The notes under the pieces: model-generated | The model's input: only the letters and a program-made list of their open reading frames with translations | Told to the model about the DNA's origin: nothing | The model's database searches: none | Made by a program: the position numbers and the translations under genes | Assembly (NCBI RefSeq): GCF_965363235.1 | Contig: NC_134843.1 | Span: 65,263,865 to 65,327,864 of the forward strand | From: Mytilus galloprovincialis | Lineage: Eukaryota; Mollusca; Bivalvia; Mytilida; Mytilidae | DNA length: 64,000 bases | Direction of reading: 5' to 3' | Part shown: positions 56,561 through 64,000 of the stretch, piece after piece | How positions within the stretch are numbered: position 1 is the stretch's first letter | Layout: the number at the start of each line of letters is the position of its first letter

Positions 56561-59500
56561 GTAAGTTCCCTTGCGTTAGCTGGAAGGAGGCAATAATTCT
56601 AATTGATGTTGCATCATTACAAATGAAAAGTAAAGATTTCTTTTAGTTAGCAATTCGATCACAAATTATAAAATATAATTATATGACATTAATTATGATC
56701 AAACGAAAGATATCATATTGGTACAACTACTACTATATTCATTACATAGCAATCTATGCAAAAAAATGCATATACTTATATGCAATAATATCCTAAAGTT
56801 ATATAACGTTACAAAGTTGATGCTCAGAAAACCATTTGAAATGCAAAAATAGCATTTCGAGTCTCAATACTTGAAGTTTGAAACTACATAGTGAAGAATG
56901 AAATATTGAAGTATGAAACTTTGTTAGTAAATGGTTAGTTCAACAAAACATTCTTATCTATAATAATGATTCTAAAAAAAAGTAACTAAATCGAAATTCG
57001 ATGTTGTTTGTTGATGAAATCCTTATTTCGATTCAAATACATTTAGGTCAGATTTGGGGAAATTTGATTTCTTCTACTGTATTTGCTGTAACACCAGGAA
57101 ATACTACAGAAGACCTGGATTCGTGTGGTGCAAATTTTGATCCAACTGCACCAGCAGCAAATAATTCAAATTTAGATCGACCGGAAGACGAAAAGGTTGG
57201 TTCATTATAAGTATCGTCTAAAAAGTGGTTATTACATTTGAAGAAACTAAGTTTAATAGCTCAGGAATTTATTAAGCTATAAAACCAGGTTTAAGCCATC
57301 ATAATCTAAATAAGAAAATGCTTGTACCAAGTCAGAAATATGACAGATATTTTCCATTCGTTTGACGTTTTTGAGCTTTTGATTTTGCCATTTGCTTAGG
57401 GACTTTACGTTAAACATTTTCCTTGGATTTGGGTATTTTTGTTGGGTTTTTTTGTTTTTTTTTGTTTTACTTTTTAATAAATTTGAAACATTAAGTTTTG
57501 TTTCTTCTCAAGAATGACCAAACTTGACAAAACAACTTGGAATTGTAGTTATATGTTTATGTTTTAAAGTCTCTAGTCGAAAAGTGCGTCTGGTGAACTA
57601 AAGTATTAGCACGGTATATTTGATCAGGGTGAGCTCATATACCCAAATGGTTGATGTAATGCTGGTCGATATGTTGATAATTACTTTGGTTTATCATCTG
57701 ATCGATGGGTGAGTGTCATGTACGACATTTATAGGTTTATCATCTGATCGATGGGTGAGTGTCATGTACGACATTTATAGAGTGTTGTTTTATGTAGACA
57801 AAACGCAAATCTACAAAAAAAAATCTAAATATTTAGACGGGACCGTATAAATGACTGCGAAAATAGTCGTTATGTTTTGGCAGTTAATTTGTCAGGTTAT
57901 CGAGACTTGAAATTTTATAAAAAAAATATATCACTAACGTTACATATGAACAAGTTTAGGAGATACAATTAGTATTAATTTATTTTGACACATTATGGCT
58001 TCAAATGGTTTGAATGGATATTGATTAATACATTTTGTAACATTTTAAGAAAATATGACATAAAGAGTTGCAAATTAAAAAATGTCTGTGGATATAATAA
58101 ACACAATTATCTAACATTGACAAGTGAAGGCTAACATTAGTACGAATTAACCTGTCACTAAATGCATTTCGATGATATCGATATAATCTTAAATTATACC
58201 TTATCGGCTCGGAACTATAATTGAAAAGCTCATAACACAATTTAGAAACATGGCTATGCTTCGCTTGTAAAATCAATAGGTATACGGTTTAATGCGAATT
58301 TAGTTTTGGCCTTTGAATATAATTATACACAAAGAAAAAAATGTGTTACTTTTGCACATACAAAATGCTTTTAAAACTTTTGATATCGATTGTCGTTCTC
58401 AAGACACATGTTACTGGGAGCTTTAAGCTAAAAAAATAAGAGTAAGAAATAGAAAGAAAATTTTCTCTGAGACCAAACACAAAAAGTGCTATCGAGTGAA
58501 TAAGAAGATAGAAATGTTTTAAAAGTTTTAAAAGAAAAATTTGGCAAATATAACAATTCCAGAGAAAGTGCAAAAGACATGTTGTTTGCACTACTACGAC
58601 ATTTATTATGATTATTATTTTAATTTTATCAAATAATTCACAGGTGTACATATTATGCGGTATTTACGTCGGTTGTGCTGTGATAGCGTTTTGTACTATT
58701 GCTTTACTTTTGGACAATATTACACTCGACAAAAAACAGCAGACTGGTGATGCAAAGATATCGGTAAAACTGTTCCTGTCGACATTGAAACATTGGTGGC
58801 AGTCCACGCCACAGAAACTACTAACATTCCTAACGATATACAGTGGTATTGAGCAAGCTTTTATAACAGGAGACTTTACAAAGGTAATCATGTCAGTTTC
58901 AAAGCTTTTACAATTATTTGTTTTACAAGTTTTATATAGTTTAAAGTAATATATCTATCTATAGCTAGCAATCAAACATCAAACGAAAAGAGTACTAAAG
59001 GTAAGCTAAATGCAATTGAAGATAAGAAATACATGAAGTGATGAAAACAACTGCTGTCAGTTACAAAATATGTTAAAACATTTATTATTTTGTTTTCAAT
59101 ACTGTGGATTCATTTATTTTCGTGGGTTTCACTTTTCGTGGATTGAGGATATCTAGCATTTTCGTGAATATTTGATTACGTGGTTTTGTCCAAGTCTAAA
59201 TCTGTATACCACACAATAGCAAATTTGTGATTCGTTGAAAATTTAAATTCTTGGTTCACCAGTACCAACAGAAACCACGAACGTTGATTTCAGGTCTACG
59301 AACAACAATGAATCCACAGTATTTGTTTTAATTCTTTGCAGTCCTACATCAGTTGTGCAATAGGAATATGGAACGTTGGCTACGTGATGATATGTTATGG
59401 TGTTGTTGATGCTATATGTTCCTTTGCTTTTGGACGATTGGTGCAGTTTGTTGGACATGCACCGTTCTTCCTCTTAGGTAATTTTTTTTTCCGAAAAAAT

Positions 59501-62464
59501 ATTGACAGTATTGATTTTCCTAGCCTTTGAAAACTTTTAAATCAACGTGGGATTTTTTATTTTTTTATGAATCAATGAAAAAACAAGAATGTGTCCAAAG
59601 TACGCGGATGCCCCACTCCCACTATCATTTTCCATGTTCAATGGACCGTGAAATTGGATAAAAAATATAATTAGGCATTAAGATTAGAAAGATAATATCA
59701 TAGGGAACATGTGTACTAAGTTTCAAGTTGATTGGACTTCAACTTCATCAAAAACTACCTAGACCAAAAACTTTAACCTGAAACATGCACTTTCATTTTC
59801 TATGTTCAGTGGACCGTGAAATTGGGGTAAAAAGTTTAATTTGGCTTTGAAATTAGAAAGATCATATCATAAGGAACATGTGTACTAAGTTTCAAGTTGA
59901 TTGGACTTCAACTTCATCAAAAACTACCTTGACCAAAAACTTTAACCTGAAGCGGGACAGACGGACGAACGAACGGACGAACGAACGAACGGACGCACAG
60001 ACCAGAAAACATAATGCCCCTCTACTATCGTAGGTGGGGCATAAAAATCTGTTTTAATATTATTGTATTGTTGTTAACTTTTGTTCAGATGCTTTATGAT
60101 ACAAAAGTTTGTTAGGTATGAAGAAAGGAATCCTTAGAATGAACATTGAAAATAAAAAATTACACTGTTTCGTGTTTCTCAAATAATAGCTCAGCAATGT
60201 TTGTTTACTATGTAATTTTTTCTTAGAAGCTTCATATCCTCCTTATTGTCTGTGTCGTAAAACGAAAAAATCGCATTTCTTTAGCCACAGTACAGATAAG
60301 ACGGAGTAACACTCATTTGGTAAATGGTATTACCCGGGATTTGATTAATCAAGATAATTTAAGCATTAGTCTTTTACCTAATTCAAGAGTCTAATAAACT
60401 CATGGAATGGCAACTCATGCCATTGCAATGCATGTGCTTAGTATTTATGTTATGTTTTATGTTACAGCTTTTAAACATTATAGTGCTGCTTTTTTGTGTA
60501 TGCTTGCTAAGCTTTATGTAATTTGTGATTTATGTGCTGTAGTTTTTATGTTGCTTTTAGCTTAGTGCTCATGCATGTATATTCTACATAATAGTATTTA
60601 AATTAAATTCAAATTGTGCATGAAATGTATATTCTATGTCTTTTATGTTTTAATATTAGTATTGTGTATGATTATTATGTAAATGTTTGTATTTGTCGGT
60701 TATAAAAAGCTCAGAGAGATTATGTTTATTTGTTATGTATACGTAACATGCCGACTATAAATAAAGCTTTGAATTGAATTGTCAGTTCATTAAAAAAAAT
60801 GTTCTACTCAAAAACACAAACCTACCACTCTCAAAAGATGATCATAATGTGACGATATAAATAATTTCATTTACTAAACATGGTTTATCGGAATGTGGAA
60901 CACATTTGAATATAATTTTTCATTCTGTGTAATTGTCATGTTTCTTTTTTTTTGCTCCCGCTTGCCAATCAAATATACAAAGCAGTTATAGAGCTGGTCA
61001 ATACAACTGAAACAGGATTCATAACTTATTGTCCATTATCGTTCCCTTTTTAAAGATATGATATTTTGTTTTTAGCTTTTTTACTGCACGGAGGAACCCA
61101 AGTAGCTTTGTTTCTATGGCAACCAGAAGCAGACAACCAGATCCTGTTTTACGTATTTGCTGCATTATGGGGAATGGGTGATGCAATTATACAAACACAG
61201 ATAAATGGTAAATAATAGATGTGTTCTATGGAAAGGGGATGTTGTTTGCTGAAAAAATCAATGAGTATATCGTGTGGTTTGAATATTATCCAACATAAAT
61301 GAGGAGATATGTACAAAACATTTCGATTCCGATATGTTCATTTTCTCATTTTCTTCAAGATTGCCCGAAACGAATTCTTGGACGTTAGAACCTACAGCAA
61401 TGCAACTTAGAAATGAAATAAACTAATACATTGTAACACCAAATGGACACCAAAACCGTCTAAATAACACACAAAAATCAAGCTCATAAGGATTTAAGAC
61501 AGACGCACTTGAGGGTCCATAATTGGAGAATAAAAATCTTGAATCTTGAATCTCGTAGCTTACATAAGACGTATGTTTAAACTAAGACCCAATAGTGGCA
61601 CTCAAATTAAAAGATCACATGAACATGAGGGGGAAAACTTCGAATTTATCAAATTTGACGTATTTTTTAAGTTTCTTACGTATTAACATAAAAGTAATAC
61701 AAAGCCTTTACAACACATTAGATAAATATATATTAGCTACGGTTTTCATTTTGTTTTTTGTTGTTGTTTTTTTTATACATAAAATTATAAACAATCATGA
61801 TCTCTTTTTCAATATTCTTTAAATTGTACATGATTGTGTAAATAACATAACATTTATATTTTAAAATTGCTAAGTCGGTGGTAGATAAATACTTTTTCAC
61901 TTGACTTTAATAATAATTTTAGTTCATCTGAGAGCAACACGTAAAGAGCCGAAATGGAACCAAGTCGTATAAAGTAACAATTGCCTACAAACATGTGCTT
62001 CCATTGCACATTTTGGTGCAACGTGTATATCAGTGGTAATCACATGAATGTGCTTTTCACATTAACTGACAAATATACATGATATAATTGTAAATATACT
62101 AGCCTAATGTTACTTTGGGGCTTTAATATGTAAGTCTATTTGGGTTCATCAAAATGTCTGAGCCCTTCGTAAAGGAGGTACTTGACAAAAGGGAATAATC
62201 GTGTTGTATTTCTTTTCAGCCCTATATGGATATCTATTTACCAATAACACAGAAGCAGCATTCGCCAATTACAGATTGTGGGAATCAATCGGATTCATTT
62301 TGGCCTTTGCATGGAGTGGAATTTTGGTAACGAAAGTCAAACTTGGACTTTGCCTTGGATTCTTGACTTTAGGAATGTTCTTTTATACATTCGTAGAAAT
62401 CCAGGATCGTCGTAAAAATCAAAGAGTCTTCACAAAGGACGAGGATAAAAGTCCACTTTTTTAA
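55963..62464 (+). CDS. UNC93A-like membrane protein, copy C (six exons)
   Basis: Coding exons are 55963-56560, 57047-57195, 58644-58883, 59342-59477, 61076-61207 and 62220-62464, giving an intact 499-residue protein (496 if the second in-frame ATG at 55972, aligned with the A and B starts, is used). It has the same family blocks as copies A and B and is closest to A: exon 4 is identical in protein. The N-terminus is longer and unlike the other two (MSNMEEQILGLENNKTSS onward, with a Pro/Asp-rich stretch before VPIGKTKILKNV). NTT and NNS sequons are kept in the exon 2 loop. The introns are shorter than in A and B. The acceptor-like TTTTAG found just before the start codon in A and B is absent here, while TATAAA lies about 140 bp upstream, so this copy may be transcribed from a promoter directly in front of it. 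Function beyond the UNC93 family is inference. Confidence 0.93.
57047..57195 (+). CDS. UNC93A-like copy C, exon 2
   Basis: Acceptor ATTTAG ends at 57046; donor GTTGGT at 57196. Encodes SQIWGNLISSTVFAVTPGN and the loop ANNSNLDRPEDEK. 149 nt. Confidence 0.92.
57265..57425 (-). repeat. Dispersed repeat (CCTGGTTTTATAGC family), reverse, intron 2 of copy C
   Basis: AGCTATAAAACCAGGTTTAA, GCTTGTACCAAGTCAG, CATTCGTTTGACGTTTTTGA and TTGCTTAGGGACTTTACG. Confidence 0.75.
57689..57780 (+). repeat. Perfect 46-bp tandem duplication
   Basis: GTTTATCATCTGATCGATGG through ACGACATTTATAG occurs at 57689-57734 and again at 57735-57780 without change. Confidence 0.95.
57785..58640. other. Rest of intron 2 of copy C
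   Basis: AT-rich, no supported feature. Confidence 0.4.
58644..58883 (+). CDS. UNC93A-like copy C, exon 3
   Basis: Acceptor TTCACAG ends at 58643; donor GTAATC at 58884. Encodes VYILCGIYVGCAVIAFCTIA, then the cytosolic loop and YSGIEQAFITGDFTK. 240 nt, phase 0. Confidence 0.92.
59098..59324. mobile_element. 227-bp MITE with AATACTGTGGATTCATT ends, intron 3 of copy C
   Basis: AATACTGTGGATTCATT at 59098-59114 and its exact inverse at 59308-59324. The body has TTCGTGG-rich blocks near both ends (CACTTTTCGTGGATTGAGGA). A common bivalve MITE type in my memory. It ends 17 bp before the exon 4 acceptor. Confidence 0.85.
59342..59477 (+). CDS. UNC93A-like copy C, exon 4
   Basis: Acceptor CTTTGCAG ends at 59341; donor GTAATT at 59478. 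Protein identical to copy A exon 4. A MITE ends only about 17 bp upstream of the acceptor. Confidence 0.92.
59584..60043 (+). mobile_element. Repeat with ATGCCCCAC / GTGGGGCAT ends, internally duplicated, intron 4 of copy C
   Basis: GATGCCCCACTCCCACTATC at the left and ACTATCGTAGGTGGGGCAT at the right. Two internal copies of about 165 bp (both with CATGTGTACTAAGTTTCAAG and CTTCAACTTCATCAAAAACT), then a GGACGAACGAAC simple array. Confidence 0.8.
60400..60782 (+). mobile_element. Possible 3' tail of a non-LTR retroelement
   Basis: GTCGGTTATAAAAAGCTCAG, then GCCGACTATAAATAAAGCTT and TGAATTGAATTG: a poly(A)-signal-like AATAAAG followed by short repeats, as at many LINE or SINE 3' ends. The left border is uncertain and no coding part is visible. 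Confidence 0.35.
61076..61207 (+). CDS. UNC93A-like copy C, exon 5
   Basis: Acceptor TTTTTAG ends at 61075; donor GTAAAT at 61208. Encodes AFLLHGGTQVALFLWQP through WGMGDAIIQTQIN. 132 nt. Confidence 0.91.
61500..61558 (+). mobile_element. Possible retroelement tail with (CTTGAAT)n
   Basis: GAATAAAAATCTTGAATCTT then GAATCTCG after an otherwise unremarkable stretch; the pattern of a retroelement 3' end. Confidence 0.3.
62220..62464 (+). CDS. UNC93A-like copy C, exon 6 (terminal)
   Basis: Acceptor CTTTTCAG ends at 62219. Encodes LYGYLFTNNTEAAFANYRLW, the last hydrophobic segments and a tail ending DEDKSPLF; stop TAA 62462-62464. AATAAA occurs at 62909-62914, with an ATTAAA near 62493, as candidate poly(A) signals. 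Confidence 0.92.
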
Positions 62465-62850
62465 AGAAAATTTAAAAAAAAAAAAAACCTATAATTAAAG
62501 ACTGTTAAAGTTGTTATTATTGAATATTATTGAATTGACTATGCATACTGATTGTATTATTATATTCTCTTTACTATTGTTTACGTTTTCGTTCTTTTCC
62601 AACTTACTCATTCCTTTTGGTATTTTAATATCTTCCTGAAGAAGGAATGCGTATTATATGTTCGTTTGTTATGTGGATCATGCATACTATTATTTATAAT
62701 TGTTAAAAAAGAAATAACTTGCCTCCTTTGTTGATCAGTAACGTTTTTATCTGTTCCATAATTTAGTAAGATAATAATATTAGAAATAGTTTTTCCTCCT
62801 CATTTGAAAATGAGATAGACACAATTTTGAATTCATCGCAACTGTGACTT

Positions 62851-62905
62851 GAAGAGAGAGTTGTCTAATTGGCACTCTTACTACATCTTCTTATATCTAT
62901 AAAAT
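62851..62905 (-). repeat. Dispersed repeat fragment, GACAACTCTCC family, reverse
   Basis: GAGAGAGTTGTCTAATTGGC, then CTACATCTTCTTATATC, downstream of copy C. Confidence 0.75.
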
Positions 62906-62919
62906 CTTAATAAAACATG

Positions 62920-64000
62920 TAGAATGTTAAGTTAAATTTAAATAAATATTACAATAAAACTCAAACGAGCATACATCCAATTTTGTTCGTAGATATTAAA
63001 CTATTATTTTATCATTTGTGGCTGTACATGCCAACAGACAGAGTGCTCTGTGAGATGAAATTCAACAGCTTATAATTACTCTATAGAATTTAAGTAAGTT
63101 TAACTTAAATGATAGTTAAACAGTACTCAGACTGGTATATACAATTAACAGTTACCAAATTGAAATGAAAACGGACCAATTTAATGGCATTACATCATAT
63201 AATTATTTATTTATGATAAAAAAAAATAGCATCTAAATAACACCAAATGATAGTTTTACAAAATTAGGGGGTAAATTTATATTTTTTAGCCAACTTTGCA
63301 AAATAACGATTTCTTATTTAATAAATCAGCAATCAAAACCCGCGTACAGACCTCATTTATAACTGACCAATGAATATTATGCCCAACAACTTCATGCTAT
63401 ATATACTTGATGTTTTTGATCTGTCAGTAATCATGAAATAGAATTGTAAAGATCAGACCTTAGAAAACAGTAAGTAAACTCTTCCAACAATTAGCTTTTT
63501 AAACAGCTTGTTTAAGAACTTTTAATCGGACAGTCCTAGATGCATAAGGTCCTTCACAATATTCATCCGGCAAATGTTCCTTTTGTTTGTACATAAAAAA
63601 CAAGAAAAGTCAGCTTAATCTTTTTAAATAATTATAAGTCGCATGGCTGATTTTTAGAACATTTTTGTGACTTTTGCTAGAACAATAGTAGATGAAAAGA
63701 AATATATAACAAAACCGATTAGCAAGACAATATTAAAAAAAATGAAACGCTCAAAATAAGTTGAATACTTTTTATAAATTGTTGTCAACCTTTTTTATCA
63801 TTTTTTCCCCTTTTATGACAACTATTATACCAGTCTGAGATATAAATAAACTTCAAACAGCAAATGTTGTCACCTAGACGAGGGACCCGTCATTGTATGC
63901 TTCAATATATGAGTTATTGCCACTCAATGAAGATTGTTTTTCTGATGTAGTCCCTCCCCTGTTAGTTTTGCTGGAAATTATACAATGTAACCCCTGATGT
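62920..64000. other. Intergenic DNA downstream of copy C, nothing recognised
   Basis: AT-rich to the end of the window; no open frame of interest. Confidence 0.45.

Overview
This window is nuclear DNA from a marine bivalve, most likely a mussel of the Mytilus group. It is AT-rich, its genes are split by GT-AG introns, and it is crowded with short dispersed repeats that I recognise from mytilid DNA (motifs such as GCCAATGAGACAACTCTCC, GGCAACAGTAGTATACCGC and CGCGCGTTTCGTCTAC). The species call rests on memory of these repeats, not on a search.

The only clear protein-coding content is a head-to-tail array of three paralogous genes on the + strand. All encode UNC93A-like proteins, multi-pass membrane proteins of the UNC-93 branch of the major facilitator superfamily. 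Copy A spans 20460-29851 (484 aa), copy B 38741-48317 (490 aa) and copy C 55963-62464 (499 aa). Each has six coding exons. The four internal exons have the same lengths in all copies (149, 240, 136 and 132 nt) and intron phases are identical (1,0,0,1,1), so the array arose by whole-gene duplication. A and C are the closer pair; B has drifted further, including at a residue shared with human UNC93A. All three reading frames are intact.

Region by region: 1-20.4 kb holds no confident gene. It carries palindromic foldback elements (152-302, 599-1028), a 3.26 kb inverted-repeat element with nested structure (2558-5819), a 1.3 kb element with 8-bp target duplications and a LINE remnant inside (7633-8937), a 265 bp MITE (11889-12153), a 41-bp minisatellite (16408-17330) and a 21-bp minisatellite just upstream of gene A (about 20020-20330). 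A single exon-like open frame at 11048-11174 might be a distal 5' exon of gene A. Between A and B (29.9-38.7 kb) lie two more palindromes, a tRNA-like SINE candidate and several dispersed repeats; a 1.3 kb repeat with hairpin ends abuts gene B. Gene B introns carry a 1.55 kb inverted-repeat element (39910-41463), TTAA-flanked MITEs and a 365-bp tandem array. Between B and C lie three diverged copies of a microexon-like segment and another TTAA MITE. Gene C has a candidate TATA box and a MITE almost touching the exon 4 splice acceptor.

The genes probably serve related roles in membrane trafficking or channel regulation, as inferred from the family; nothing in the sequence shows a substrate. 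The most unusual non-genic signal is the pair of homologous long palindromes (152-302 and 32712-32876), whose arms have changed in step while the loop core stayed the same.
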